Source: Paracoccus aerius (GTDB lineage: Bacteria; Pseudomonadota; Alphaproteobacteria; Rhodobacterales; Rhodobacteraceae). Taken from it: a stretch of 64,000 nucleotides of DNA. The translations under genes and the position numbers were made by a program. The DNA lies in contig NZ_BNCL01000010.1 of the NCBI RefSeq assembly GCF_014656455.1, positions 62,001-126,000 on the forward strand. Direction: 5' to 3'. Position 1 is the stretch's first letter. Each line of letters starts with the position of its first letter. The notes under the pieces are model-generated. The model made no database searches and was not told where the DNA came from. It saw nothing but the letters and a program-made list of their open reading frames with translations. Positions 37,316 through 46,627 of the stretch are shown here, in pieces.

Positions 37316-38362
37316 ATGACCATCCATGCCGTTGGAACCCCTGCCGCCGACCAGCCCCTGGGCCCGATGCAGATCACCCGGCGCGACACCGGCCCCCATG
37401 ATGTGCGGATCGAGATCGCGTTTTGCGGCATCTGCCATTCCGACCTGCACCAGGCCCGCAGCGAATGGGCAGGCACCCTTTACCCCTGCGTCCCGGGACA
37501 TGAGATCGTGGGCCGCGTGACCGCCGTCGGCGCCCATGTCACCAGCCACAAGCCTGGCGATCTGGTGGGCGTGGGCTGCATCGTGGACAGTTGCCAGCAT
37601 TGCGCCGATTGCGAGGACGGGCTCGAGAATTACTGCGATGGCATGATCGGCACCTATAACGGGCCGACCGAAGATACGCCCGGCCACACGCTTGGCGGCT
37701 ATTCCCAGGCGATCGTGGTCCATGAACGCTATGTCCTGAAGATCACCCATCCCGAAGACCAGCTTGCCGCAGTGGCCCCCCTGCTTTGCGCGGGGATCAC
37801 GACCTATTCGCCGCTGCGCCACTGGGGGGCGGGACCGGGCAAGAAGGTGGGGGTCGTGGGCATCGGCGGCCTGGGCCATATGGGCGTGAAGCTGGCCCAT
37901 GCGATGGGCGCGCATGTGGTGGCATTCACCACCTCGCCCGACAAGCGCGAGGCGGCCAAGGCGCTCGGCGCGGACGAGGTGGTCATCTCGAAGGACGCCG
38001 ACGAGATGTGGGCCCATGCGCAAAGCTTCGACTTCATCCTGAACACGGTCGCCGCCCCGCATGACCTCGACGCCTTTCTGGCGCTGCTCAAGCGCGACGG
38101 CACCATGGCCCTGGTGGGCGCGCCGGCGACGCCCCATCCGTCGCCCAATGTCTTCAACTTCATCATGCGCCGCCGCAGCCTGGCCGGTTCCATGATCGGC
38201 GGCATTCCCGAAACGCAGGAGATGCTGGATTTCTGCGCCCGGCACGGCATCACCGCCGATATAGAGATGATCCGCGCCGACCAGATCGAGGAAGCCTATG
38301 AACGGATGCTCGGGGGCGACGTGAAGTATCGCTTCGTCATGGACATCGCCACGATGGCGTGA
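37316..38362 (+). CDS. Zinc-dependent NAD(P) alcohol dehydrogenase (YahK/CAD type)
   Basis: A 348-residue medium-chain dehydrogenase. The catalytic zinc site is FCGICHSDLH plus PGHEIVGRV. Structural zinc cysteines lie in CQHCADCEDGLENYC, and the cofactor fold is VGIGGLGHMGVKLAHAMGA. Members reduce aldehydes with NADPH or NADH. The start at 37316 has AAAGGAC upstream. It is transcribed after the GH13 gene with a 38-base gap. Confidence 0.93.
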   Translation: MTIHAVGTPAADQPLGPMQITRRDTGPHDVRIEIAFCGICHSDLHQARSEWAGTLYPCVPGHEIVGRVTAVGAHVTSHKPGDLVGVGCIVDSCQHCADCEDGLENYCDGMIGTYNGPTEDTPGHTLGGYSQAIVVHERYVLKITHPEDQLAAVAPLLCAGITTYSPLRHWGAGPGKKVGVVGIGGLGHMGVKLAHAMGAHVVAFTTSPDKREAAKALGADEVVISKDADEMWAHAQSFDFILNTVAAPHDLDAFLALLKRDGTMALVGAPATPHPSPNVFNFIMRRRSLAGSMIGGIPETQEMLDFCARHGITADIEMIRADQIEEAYERMLGGDVKYRFVMDIATMA

Positions 38363-38368
38363 CGATCC

Positions 38369-38394
38369 TGCCAGCCGGGGGTGCCCGGCTGGCA
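38369..38394. terminator. Hairpin in convergent gap
   Basis: TGCCAGCCGGG and CCCGGCTGGCA form an 11-bp perfect stem with a 4-base loop between two convergent genes. There is no T-run, so termination may be weak or Rho-assisted. Confidence 0.5.
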
Positions 38395-38398
38395 TCGG

Positions 38399-39571
38399 TC
38401 AGGCGTAGTCGACCCAGACCCCGCCCCCGTCGGCCGACCGCACGCAATGCTCGACCCAGCGGACGCCCTCGACACCCGCCTCGATGCCGGGATAGCGCAG
38501 GCCGGCCAGGCGTGCGGGATCCTTGTCCTCATGCGCCTCGATGGCCAGGGCAAAGCGGCAGTGCAGGTTGGCCCAGGCGTCGAACAGCCCTTCCGGGTGA
38601 CCCGCGCCGATGCGGTCGTCAGCCAGCGACTGCGGGTGCAGATAGGCCATCCCCCGGTCCAGGACGCGGGCGGGTTCGCCCTGGATTTCCAGCCGCAACT
38701 GGTTAGGGTGTTCGTCCCACCATTCGACCGAACCCTTCGACCCCACGATCCGCACCTTCTGGCTGTGCATCGCCCCGGCATTCACGGCCGAGGTCCAGCA
38801 GGTCCCCACCGCGCCGCCTTCGTATTCCATCAGCACGGTCGCGTTGTCCTCAAGCGGCGCGCGGGAGGCGACAAAGCTTTGCCGAGTGCAAAGCAGCCGG
38901 CGGATGCGCAGATTGGGGCAGATGACCTGCGCGACATACAGCGGATGGGTCGCAAGGTCGCCCAGGACATAGCTTGGCCCCGCAAAGGCCGGATCAACGC
39001 GCCAGCGGGCGGCGGGGTTGTCATGTTCCACCGCCGCGCTGTGGAAGCCGTGGGCGAATTGCAGGTTGACGATGCGGATCTCGCCCAGCGTGCCGTCGGC
39101 GACAAGGCGCGCAGCCTCCTCGATCATCTGGTGGCCGGAATAGCCGTAGGCGACGCCAACGACCAGGCCGCGGTCGGCTGCGATGGCCTGCAGGTCAAGC
39201 GCCTCGGACGTGGTGAAGGTCAGGGGCTTTTCGCAGATCACGTGCAGGCCCGCCAGCAGGGCCGCGCGGGTGATCGGGTAATGAGTGTTGTTCGGCGTGG
39301 CGATGGTGACGCAGCGGATGCCGTCGGCGCGCGCGGCTTCCGCCGCGAACATCGCCTGCCAGTCGGGATAGCAGCGGCCCGGGTCCAGCCCCAGATCCGC
39401 ACCGAAGGCGCGGCCGCGATCGGGGTCCAGATCAAAGGCCCCGGCCAGAAGGGAGAAATACCCGTCACGCAGCGCGGCAGAGCGGTGGACATAGCCGATC
39501 TGGCTGCCCCTTCCGCCGCCCACCATGCCCCAGCGGATGGGGGCCTTCGTCAAGCGGATGCCGTCGATCAT
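38399..39571 (-). CDS. Gfo/Idh/MocA family oxidoreductase
   Basis: A 390-residue NAD(P)-dependent sugar or cyclitol dehydrogenase. The cofactor motif is GMVGGGRGSQIGYVHR, the catalytic Lys lies in CEKPLTF, and the active-site region is GDLATHPLYVAQ. It is coupled by an ATGA overlap to the TIM-barrel gene upstream, a pair common in inositol and rare-sugar loci. With the adjacent LacI regulators and the iol genes it probably handles an inositol isomer or derivative. Confidence 0.88.
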   Translation of the reverse strand: MIDGIRLTKAPIRWGMVGGGRGSQIGYVHRSAALRDGYFSLLAGAFDLDPDRGRAFGADLGLDPGRCYPDWQAMFAAEAARADGIRCVTIATPNNTHYPITRAALLAGLHVICEKPLTFTTSEALDLQAIAADRGLVVGVAYGYSGHQMIEEAARLVADGTLGEIRIVNLQFAHGFHSAAVEHDNPAARWRVDPAFAGPSYVLGDLATHPLYVAQVICPNLRIRRLLCTRQSFVASRAPLEDNATVLMEYEGGAVGTCWTSAVNAGAMHSQKVRIVGSKGSVEWWDEHPNQLRLEIQGEPARVLDRGMAYLHPQSLADDRIGAGHPEGLFDAWANLHCRFALAIEAHEDKDPARLAGLRYPGIEAGVEGVRWVEHCVRSADGGGVWVDYA

Positions 39572-40515
39572 CGGGTTTTCTCCATGGCAGGGCGGACAAA
39601 GCCAACCTGTTCCAGATAGCGGCGGGACTTCGCGACATCGGCCAGCGTCCCGCCGGCGCTGCGGGGGTCGCGTTCCTGTTCCACGGTGATGAAACCGGCA
39701 TAGCCGCGCCGTTCCAGCAGCGACAGAATCCCCGGATAGTCGATGCAGCCGTCGCCGATGGGACACATCACGCCCAGGGCGCAGGCCTCGAAGAAGCGGA
39801 TGCGGCTGTTCATCACGCCGGCATGGACGGCCGGGTCGATGTCCTTGAAATGGATGTAGTCCAGGCGGTCCCAGCAGGCCTCCAGCATGGCGACCGGATC
39901 CATCCCGGAATAGGCCGTGTGGCCGGTGTCCAGGCACAGGCCCGCCTCGTCGGCGGGGATGTCGCGCAGGATCCGCGCGATCTCATCGGCGAATTCCACA
40001 TGGCCGCCGGCATGGGGATGGATCACGGCGCGGACGCCGTGGCCGCGGGCGATCCGGGCGATGGCGCGGATGTTGGCGACCATGCCGGCCCAGGCGGCAT
40101 CGTCCAGCCGGGCCGCGCGGTCCGACTGGCCGGCGGCGAAGTCGCGGGCGTCGTGGCCCCAGTCCATCACCGTCAGGTAGGGCGCGGCATACCGCTGGCC
40201 CGGCGCTGCCGGAGGCTTGGGCAGGGCTGTGATCACCGCGCAGATCTGGCGGGTCTGGCGTTCCAGGTTGTCGCGGTTGGCGGGGTCGACCAGGTTGTCG
40301 AAGATCGTCCCCGCCACGACATAAAGCCCATGCCGCCGCAACTCCGCGGACACCGTTTCGGCATCCAGCGGGATGTAGCCGTAGGGCCCAAGCTCCAGCC
40401 CGCCATAGCCCGCTGCCGCGGCCTCGGCCAGGACCAGCCGCCAGTCGGGCAGGTTCGGGTTCGCGACATCGTCCACACCCCAGCAGCAGGGGGCGGTCGT
40501 GATGGTGATGGTCAT
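39568..40515 (-). CDS. Sugar phosphate isomerase/epimerase family TIM barrel (IolE-like)
   Basis: A 315-residue AP endonuclease 2-fold TIM barrel. Metal-ligand segments are visible in VIHPHAGGHVEFADEI, LCLDTGHTAYSG, YIHFKDIDP and ITVEQERDP. It resembles inosose dehydratase-type enzymes but is distinct from the iolE at 54138. CCGGAGGACCCC precedes the ATG. It is divergent from a LacI regulator, with a 20-base palindrome in the gap. Confidence 0.85.
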   Translation of the reverse strand: MTITITTAPCCWGVDDVANPNLPDWRLVLAEAAAAGYGGLELGPYGYIPLDAETVSAELRRHGLYVVAGTIFDNLVDPANRDNLERQTRQICAVITALPKPPAAPGQRYAAPYLTVMDWGHDARDFAAGQSDRAARLDDAAWAGMVANIRAIARIARGHGVRAVIHPHAGGHVEFADEIARILRDIPADEAGLCLDTGHTAYSGMDPVAMLEACWDRLDYIHFKDIDPAVHAGVMNSRIRFFEACALGVMCPIGDGCIDYPGILSLLERRGYAGFITVEQERDPRSAGGTLADVAKSRRYLEQVGFVRPAMEKTR

Positions 40516-40572
40516 GGGGTCCTCCGGTCGCCTACGGGATTATCGGGCACGGGACGCCCTGCGAAGGAATCT

Positions 40573-40592
40573 CTTGAGGGGAAACCCTCAAG
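40573..40592. promoter_or_regulatory. Palindrome between LacI gene and the divergent dehydrogenase pair
   Basis: CTTGAGGG-GAAA-CCCTCAAG is a perfect 8-bp inverted repeat, 30 bases upstream of the LacI start at 40622 and 58 bases upstream of the divergent gene. Size and position suit a LacI-family operator that controls both directions. As RNA it is also a GNRA-capped hairpin. Confidence 0.6.
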
Positions 40593-40621
40593 CCGCCACT
40601 GTCGTCCAGGCAGGGGGGATC

Positions 40622-41632
40622 ATGGCCAAGGTGACGCTGGAGGATGTGGCGCGGGCGGCAGGCGCGTCGGTCGCCACCGTGGACCGGGTCGTGAACCGCC
40701 GGGGCGGCGTCTCGGCCGCGAAAGAGATGGCGATCCTGCAGGCCGCGCGGAAGCTTGGGCTGGACCGGAACCTGACGATCAGGCCCACCCTGACAAAGCG
40801 CATCGCCGTCCTGATCCAGCCGCCCACGAACCCCTTCCACGATCAGCTTCGCGGGGGCATCGACCAGGCCCGTACGCTTCACCGCGATCTGAACATGCTG
40901 CTGCAGGTCGAGCATATCGACCCCGCCGATCCCGACCGGATCGCCGCCCGGATCACCCGCGCGGCATCCTGGGCCGACGGCATGATCCTGACCGTTCCCG
41001 CCGCCCCGCAGATCGTCATGGCGGTCGGGGCGCTGCCCGCGCGCATCCCTGTCGTGACCATGGCCGACGACCTGCCCGCCCGAAACCGCGCCGCATTTGT
41101 CGGTCCCGACGACCGCCAGGCCGGTCGCGTCGCAGGCGACCTGATGGGTCACCTGGCGGGCCCCGACAGGGGCGAGGCCCTGGTCCTGATCGGGCGCTTC
41201 GACATGCCGGGCCACGGCGCGCGCAGCGGCGGATTTGTCGACCTGCTGGCCGAACGCCACCCTCGCCTGCATGTGGCCGAAGTGCTGGAAACGCATGAGG
41301 ACAAGGCAATTGCCGCCACCCTTGCCCTGCGCGCGGTGCGGGCCAATGCCGACCTGCGCGGCATCTATCTGTGCACCACGGGCTGCACGGAACTGGTGGC
41401 CGCGCTTGAGCCCGTGCGGCGGTCGCGGTCCATCGCCATCGTCACGCATGAACTGACGCCGCAGCGGCGGGACTTGCTGAAGGCGCGCAAGGTGCAGGCG
41501 ATCATCGACCAGAAACCCATGCTCGAAGCGCGGCTGGCGGTGGAAACCATGGCCCGCCTGATCGGCCGGCTGGACGGTGACGCAGGATCCGTCGCAACCG
41601 AGATCCAGATCTTCATGCCCGAAAGCGTCTGA
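40622..41632 (+). CDS. LacI family transcriptional regulator
   Basis: A 336-residue regulator. The LacI helix-turn-helix VTLEDVARAAGASVATVDRV is at residues 3-22, with a periplasmic-binding-protein-like effector domain behind it (IAVLIQPPTNPFHDQLRGG, FVGPDDRQAGRVAGDLM). The ATG at 40622 gives the exact family N-terminus. It lies in tandem with a second LacI gene and divergent from the oxidoreductase/TIM-barrel pair, which it likely controls. Confidence 0.92.
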   Translation: MAKVTLEDVARAAGASVATVDRVVNRRGGVSAAKEMAILQAARKLGLDRNLTIRPTLTKRIAVLIQPPTNPFHDQLRGGIDQARTLHRDLNMLLQVEHIDPADPDRIAARITRAASWADGMILTVPAAPQIVMAVGALPARIPVVTMADDLPARNRAAFVGPDDRQAGRVAGDLMGHLAGPDRGEALVLIGRFDMPGHGARSGGFVDLLAERHPRLHVAEVLETHEDKAIAATLALRAVRANADLRGIYLCTTGCTELVAALEPVRRSRSIAIVTHELTPQRRDLLKARKVQAIIDQKPMLEARLAVETMARLIGRLDGDAGSVATEIQIFMPESV

Positions 41633-41713
41633 ATCACTGGGTTGACGCCGGCACGGGTGACGTGAAACCATCAACGCCCTGACGTCTTCCATCACAATCG
41701 GAAAGGGGGCCGG

Positions 41714-42742
41714 ATGCGCCGTCCGACCATCGCCGACCTTGCCCGGGAAGCTGGCGTCAGCCTTGCCACCGCAGACCGGGTGCTGAACGGCCGCATGAAG
41801 GTGCGCGAGGAAACCGCGCGGCGCGTGCAGGACGCCGCGCAGCGCATCGGCTATCACGGGGCGAATGCGATCCGCGCCCGGCTGATGGCGGAACTGCCCG
41901 AATTGCATGTCGGGTTGATCCTTCAGAAGGAACGCCATCCCTTCTACCAGGACTTCGCGCGGCTGTTTCAGGAACACGCGGCGCAGGTCTCCTCGCACCG
42001 GCTGCGGGTCACGGTGCGCTTTGCGCAATCGACGCTGCCCGGAGAGCTTGAGCAGATTCTGGCCTCGATGACCGGAAAGGTGGACATGGTGGCTGCCACC
42101 GGGCTGGACCACCACAAGGTCACGGCGGCCGTCAGCGACCTGCGACAGCGCGGCATTCCGACCTTTTCTCTGTTGTCCGATTTCGCCCAGGGCGTGCGCG
42201 AAAGCTATGTCGGGACGAACAATATCAAGGTGGGGAGGTCGGCAGGCTGGCTGATTTCCAAGATCGCCCGCAGGCCCGGCAAGGTAGCGGTCTTCATCGG
42301 CGGGCACCGCTTCCACGGGCATGAGTTGCGCGAAACCGGCTTTCGCAGCTATTTCCGGGAATACGCGCCAGATTTCGAATTGCTGAACCCGCAGGTCAAC
42401 CTGGAAACGCGGCAACTGACCTATGAAGCGGTGACGGAGCTTCTGGAACGCCACAACGACCTTGTCGGCATCTATTGCGCCGGTGGCGGGATGGAAGGCG
42501 CCATTGCCGCGTTGCGCGAACTGCGCAAGCCCGGCGACGTGGCGCTGATCGTGAACGAACTGACCCCGGATTCGCGCGAGGCGCTGCAGGACCGCACCCT
42601 GTCGGTCGTCATCAGCACGCCCCTGCGGCAGGTCTGCGAGGAAACCGTGGCCCTGATGATCCACGCCCGCGAACACGGCCTGACCGACAATCCCGGCCAG
42701 CGTTTCCTGCCCTTCCAGATCTGGACGCCGGAAAGCCTGTGA
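41714..42742 (+). CDS. LacI family transcriptional regulator (second)
   Basis: A 342-residue LacI-type regulator. The DNA-binding domain PTIADLAREAGVSLATADRV is at residues 4-23 and the effector domain begins near LHVGLILQKERHPFYQDFA. It is preceded by AAAGGGGG. It lies directly upstream of the inositol-type ABC transporter operon. Repeated CCATCA half-sites occur before this gene and before the transporter, suggesting that it regulates both. Confidence 0.92.
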   Translation: MRRPTIADLAREAGVSLATADRVLNGRMKVREETARRVQDAAQRIGYHGANAIRARLMAELPELHVGLILQKERHPFYQDFARLFQEHAAQVSSHRLRVTVRFAQSTLPGELEQILASMTGKVDMVAATGLDHHKVTAAVSDLRQRGIPTFSLLSDFAQGVRESYVGTNNIKVGRSAGWLISKIARRPGKVAVFIGGHRFHGHELRETGFRSYFREYAPDFELLNPQVNLETRQLTYEAVTELLERHNDLVGIYCAGGGMEGAIAALRELRKPGDVALIVNELTPDSREALQDRTLSVVISTPLRQVCEETVALMIHAREHGLTDNPGQRFLPFQIWTPESL

Positions 42743-42757
42743 CCCTTATGAGGTGAA

Positions 42758-42796
42758 GCCATCATGGCGCACGTCATTTTCCATCATGAATGATGG
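42758..42796. promoter_or_regulatory. Two palindromes upstream of the ABC transporter operon
   Basis: GCCAT-C-ATGGC (42758-42768) and CCATCAT-GA-ATGATGG (42781-42796) share the CCATCAT half-site; related CCATCA sequences occur at about 41669-41694, ahead of the second LacI gene. These are good candidates for its operators. Confidence 0.5.
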
Positions 42797-42852
42797 TTTT
42801 ATGCGTCATGCCGTGATTGACCGAAGGGCACCCCCTCGGTGATCTTCCCCTT

Positions 42853-42927
42853 GCGACGACACGGAGGAGAATCGTCGCTGCCTGCCAAAGATCCGGACTG
42901 CCGCAACCCTGCATCCGCAGGGGTGGC
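42853..42927 (+). promoter_or_regulatory. Structured leader of the ABC transporter operon
   Basis: The 255-base region 42743-42997 holds the operators above and then several hairpins. One is GCGACGA/TCGTCGC (42853-42878), with a GGAGGAG loop. Another is CCCTGC/GCAGGG around 42907-42922. Together they imply a long untranslated leader. No known riboswitch pattern is recognised. Confidence 0.35.
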
Positions 42928-42997
42928 CCCGTGTAGCCCAATGACTGACGCGGCAAGAACAAGGTGCCACGCGCACCACCAGTGGAGGGAAAGAACA

Positions 42998-43939
42998 ATG
43001 AAGCGACTGCTGACGGCGACCGCGATTTCTGCGGTGATGGCAACGGCTGCCCAGGCCGAGAATATCGGGGTGTCCATGGCGCTCTTTGACGACAACTTCC
43101 TGACCGTCCTTCGCAACGGGATGCAGGAACACACGGCCAGCCTGGACGGCGTGACACTGCAGATCGAGGACGCCCAGAACGATGTCGGCAAGCAGCTGAA
43201 CCAGATCCAGAACTTCGTGGCCTCGGGCGTGGACGCGATCATCGTGAACCCGGTCGATACCGACGCCACCGTGGCCATGTCGCAGGCGGCCGCCGATGCC
43301 GGCATCCCGCTGGTCTATGTGAACCGCGAGCCGGTGAACGTGGACGACCTGCCGGAAAAGCAGGCCTTTGTCGCGTCCGACGAAAAGGAATCCGGCACGC
43401 TGCAGACCCAGGAAATCTGCCGCCTGCTGAAGGAAGCCGGCAAGACCGAAGCCAGGGCCGTGGTCCTGATGGGCGAATTGTCGAACCAGGCGGCGCGGAT
43501 GCGCACCCAGGACATCAAGGACGTGATCGCCACGCCCGACTGCGGCTTCATCCAGATTGTCGAGGAGCAGACGGCCAACTGGTCGCGCACCCAGGCCGCC
43601 GACCTGATGACCAACTGGATCACCTCGGGGCTGGAATTCGACGCGGTGATCTCGAACAACGACGAAATGGCGATCGGCGCGATCCAGGCGCTGAAATCCG
43701 CGGGCAGGTCGATGGACGACATCATCGTGGGCGGGATCGACGCCACCCAGGACGCGCTTGCCGCGATGGAGGCGGGCGATCTGGACGTGACCGTCTTCCA
43801 GAACGCCGCGGGCCAGGGCCAGGGCGCCGTCGATGCAGCCCTCAGCCTGGCGCGGGGCGAGGAAGTGGAAACCAAGGTCTATGTCCCCTTCGAACTGGTG
43901 ACGCCCGAAAACCTGGCGGACTACCAGGCCCGGAACTGA
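42998..43939 (+). CDS. Sugar ABC transporter substrate-binding protein 1 (inositol-type)
   Basis: A 313-residue periplasmic binding protein with a signal peptide (cleavage after AAQA). It has the ribose/inositol-binding family pattern QIEDAQNDVGKQLNQIQNFV, GVDAIIVNPVDTDATV, ISNNDEMAIGAIQAL and VGGIDATQDALAAME. GTGGAGGGAAAG precedes the start. It is the first gene of a transporter unit adjacent to the iol genes, so myo-inositol or a relative is the expected ligand (IbpA-like). Confidence 0.9.
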   Translation: MKRLLTATAISAVMATAAQAENIGVSMALFDDNFLTVLRNGMQEHTASLDGVTLQIEDAQNDVGKQLNQIQNFVASGVDAIIVNPVDTDATVAMSQAAADAGIPLVYVNREPVNVDDLPEKQAFVASDEKESGTLQTQEICRLLKEAGKTEARAVVLMGELSNQAARMRTQDIKDVIATPDCGFIQIVEEQTANWSRTQAADLMTNWITSGLEFDAVISNNDEMAIGAIQALKSAGRSMDDIIVGGIDATQDALAAMEAGDLDVTVFQNAAGQGQGAVDAALSLARGEEVETKVYVPFELVTPENLADYQARN

Positions 43940-43946
43940 CAGCGCA

Positions 43947-43971
43947 GCGCCGGGGCACGGGGTCCCGGCGC
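43947..43971 (+). terminator. Hairpin between binding-protein and ATPase genes
   Basis: GCGCCGGG and CCCGGCGC form an 8-bp stem with a 9-base loop right after the first binding-protein stop, with no T-run. It is probably a 3' stabiliser or partial terminator that raises binding-protein expression. Confidence 0.5.
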
Positions 43972-43996
43972 ATCCCAGGATCACGGAGGGACGACC

Positions 43997-45535
43997 ATGG
44001 TCAGCCCAAGGACCGCTGCCGCGATCGACCGCGTGCAGGCTGCCATAGATCGCGACGGCGTCTTGTCGATCAGCGGCATCCGCAAGGAGTTTCCGGGCGT
44101 TCTGGCCCTTGACGACGTGCAGTTGCGCATCCGCCCCGGCACCGTCCACGCCCTGATGGGGGAAAACGGCGCGGGCAAGTCCACGCTGATGAAGATCATC
44201 GCCGGTGTCTATCAGCCCGACGCGGGCGAGATCCGGCTGCGCGGCCAGGTGGTGGCCCTGAAATCGCCGCTGGACGCCCTGGACCAGGGGATCTCGATGA
44301 TCCACCAGGAACTGGCGCTGATGAACTGGATGACGGTGGCGGAAAACATCTGGATCCGCCGCGAACCCAAGAACCGTCTCGGCCTGATCGATCATGCCGA
44401 AATGGCCCGGATGACGGCCGACCTGTTCGCGCGGCTGAACATCAGGCTGGACCCCCGCGCCCAGGTGTCCGAACTGACGGTCGCGCAAAAGCAGATGGTC
44501 GAGATCGCCAAGGCCGTCAGCCACAATTCCGACGTTCTCATCATGGACGAGCCGACATCGGCGCTGACCGAACGAGAGGTCGACCACCTGTTCGCCATCA
44601 TCCGCGATCTGCGTCAGCGCGGCATCGGCATCGTCTACATCACCCACAAGATGAACGAGCTGTTCGAGATCGCCGACGAATTCACCGTCTTCCGCGACGG
44701 CAAGTATGTGGGCACCCACAATGCCAAGAATGTCACCCGCGACGACATCATCCGCATGATGGTGGGCCGCGAGATCACCAACATGTTCCCCAAGGTCGAC
44801 TGCCCCATCGGCGACACGATCCTCGAGGTGCGGAACCTGACCCTGCCCGGCGTCTTCCACGACGTGTCCTTCACCTTGCGCCGGGGCGAGATCCTGGGAC
44901 TGGCCGGGTTGGTGGGTTCCAAGCGGTCGAACGTGGCCGAGGCGCTGTTTGGGGTCACGCCTGCCGAGTCCGGCGAAATCCTGATCGACGGGACGCCGGT
45001 CCAGATCAAGTCCCCCGCCCAGGCAATGGCGCATGGCATGGCCTTCCTGACCGAGGATCGCAAGGAGACCGGCTGCTTCCTGACGCTGGACTGCCTGGAG
45101 AACATCCAGTCCGCGCTGATCACCCGCAGCCATGTGAAAAACGGCTTCGTCCGCCAGGCCGAGGTGAACAAGCTGGCCGAGGACATGGCCCGCACCCTGC
45201 GCGTCAAGACCCCGAACCTTCAGGAAACCGTGGAAAACCTGTCGGGCGGCAATCAGCAAAAGCTGCTGATCGCCCGCTGGCTTCTGACGAAACCCCGCAT
45301 CCTGATCCTGGACGAACCGACCCGCGGCATCGACGTGGGCGCGAAATCCGAAATCCACCGCCTGATCACCGAACTGGCCGCGCAGGGCGTGGCGGTGCTG
45401 ATGATATCGTCCGAACTGCCCGAGGTGCTGGGCATGTCCGACCGCATCATGGTCATGCACGAAGGCCATGTGTCCGGCTTCCTGGACCGCGCGGAAGCGG
45501 ATCAGGTCAAGATCATGTCGCTTGCGGCGAAGTAA
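43997..45535 (+). CDS. Sugar ABC transporter ATP-binding protein (RbsA/MglA type)
   Basis: A 512-residue tandem ATPase. The first nucleotide-binding domain has Walker [10 protein letters not shown], a modified signature region ([17 protein letters not shown]) and Walker [11 protein letters not shown]. The second has a degenerate Walker A ([16 protein letters not shown]), signature [10 protein letters not shown] and [14 protein letters not shown]. This asymmetry is normal for the family. It powers inositol-type sugar uptake together with the permease downstream (IatA-like). Confidence 0.93.
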   Translation: MVSPRTAAAIDRVQAAIDRDGVLSISGIRKEFPGVLALDDVQLRIRPGTVHALMGENGAGKSTLMKIIAGVYQPDAGEIRLRGQVVALKSPLDALDQGISMIHQELALMNWMTVAENIWIRREPKNRLGLIDHAEMARMTADLFARLNIRLDPRAQVSELTVAQKQMVEIAKAVSHNSDVLIMDEPTSALTEREVDHLFAIIRDLRQRGIGIVYITHKMNELFEIADEFTVFRDGKYVGTHNAKNVTRDDIIRMMVGREITNMFPKVDCPIGDTILEVRNLTLPGVFHDVSFTLRRGEILGLAGLVGSKRSNVAEALFGVTPAESGEILIDGTPVQIKSPAQAMAHGMAFLTEDRKETGCFLTLDCLENIQSALITRSHVKNGFVRQAEVNKLAEDMARTLRVKTPNLQETVENLSGGNQQKLLIARWLLTKPRILILDEPTRGIDVGAKSEIHRLITELAAQGVAVLMISSELPEVLGMSDRIMVMHEGHVSGFLDRAEADQVKIMSLAAK

Positions 45536-45548
45536 GGGAACCATTCGC

Positions 45549-46568
45549 ATGAGCAGCCAAGACATCACCGCCCGCACCGCCCCGCGCACGCAGCGCAAAT
45601 GGCCCGCCGAGGTCAACATCCTGCTGGTCCTGATCGGCATCGCCCTGGTCTTCGAGATCCTGGGCTGGATCTTCCAGGGCCAGTCCTTCCTGTTTTCCTG
45701 GAACCGGCTGAAGATCATGATCCTGCAGGTCTCGGTCATCGGGATCATCGCCGTGGGGGTGACGCAGGTCATCATCTCGGGCGGGATCGACCTTTCGTCG
45801 GGTTCCGTGGTGGGGGCGGTGGCGATGGTCGCCATGTCATTCGCCCAGGTGTCCACCTATGCGCGCGCGGTCTATCCTGCGCTGACCGACCTGCCGATGA
45901 TCGTGCCCCTGCTGATCGGGCTTGGCTTTGGCGCCATCGTCGGCCTGATCAACGGCTGGCTGATCGCCTATACCAAGATCCCGCCCTTCATCGCAACGCT
46001 TGGCACGATGGTCACGGTGCGCGGCTTTGCCAAGTGGTACACCAAGGGCCAGCCGATCAGCTTCCCGACCGAGGGCTTTGCCTGGATCGGCAGCGGCATG
46101 ATGCCGGTGGTGATCTTCATCCTGGTCGCGGCGATCTTCCACGTGGCGATGAAATACACCCGCTATGGCAAGTTCACCTATGCCATCGGCGCCAATGCCC
46201 AGGCCGCGCGCGTGTCCGGCATCGACGTGGAACGCCACCTGGTCAAGGTCTATGTGATCGCCGCGATGCTGGCAGCACTTGCCGGGATGGTGGTCGCGGC
46301 CCGCGGGCAGACGGCGCAGGCCGGGATGGGCCTGGCCTATGAACTGGACGCCATCGCCATGGCCGTGATCGGCGGCGTGTCGTTGCAGGGCGGGCGCGGG
46401 TCGGTGCTGGGAACCGCCATCGGGATGGTCATCTTCGGTGTCATCATCTCGGGTTTCACCTTCCTGCGGCTGGACGCCTATTACCAGGAGATGATCAAGG
46501 GCGCGATCGTCGTGGCCGCCGTCGTGGCCGATGTCCACCGCCAGCGGAAGCGCCGGAAGACAAGCTGA
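45549..46568 (+). CDS. Sugar ABC transporter permease (RbsC type)
   Basis: A 339-residue integral membrane protein with about nine segments. Family motifs are GGIDLSSGSVVGAVAM, GLINGWLIAYTKIPPFIATLGTM (within residues about 140-165) and AIGANAQAARVSGIDVERH. It starts 13 bases after the ATPase stop. It is the only permease in the cluster and would serve both binding proteins (IatP-like). Confidence 0.93.
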   Translation: MSSQDITARTAPRTQRKWPAEVNILLVLIGIALVFEILGWIFQGQSFLFSWNRLKIMILQVSVIGIIAVGVTQVIISGGIDLSSGSVVGAVAMVAMSFAQVSTYARAVYPALTDLPMIVPLLIGLGFGAIVGLINGWLIAYTKIPPFIATLGTMVTVRGFAKWYTKGQPISFPTEGFAWIGSGMMPVVIFILVAAIFHVAMKYTRYGKFTYAIGANAQAARVSGIDVERHLVKVYVIAAMLAALAGMVVAARGQTAQAGMGLAYELDAIAMAVIGGVSLQGGRGSVLGTAIGMVIFGVIISGFTFLRLDAYYQEMIKGAIVVAAVVADVHRQRKRRKTS

Positions 46569-46575
46569 CACCGGC

Positions 46576-46597
46576 GCGGCCCCTGCTGCGGGGCCGC
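46576..46597 (+). terminator. Hairpin between permease and second binding-protein genes
   Basis: GCGGCCCC and GGGGCCGC form an 8-bp stem with a 6-base loop just after the permease stop, followed by CCCC rather than T. It is likely an mRNA stability or processing element. Confidence 0.45.
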
Positions 46598-46627
46598 CCC
46601 CCAACCCTGTCCGACAAGGAAACCGCG

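Noticed and set aside
42743..42997. Riboswitch in the long leader before the first binding protein
   Set aside because: Several hairpins exist, but no conserved core of a known riboswitch class is recognisable; palindromic operators explain part of the region.
42806..45856. A 1016-codon open frame on the minus strand across the ABC transporter
   Set aside because: It lies entirely opposite the binding-protein and ATPase genes, whose motifs are unmistakable; the His/Gln/Arg-rich translation is typical of antisense GC-rich DNA.
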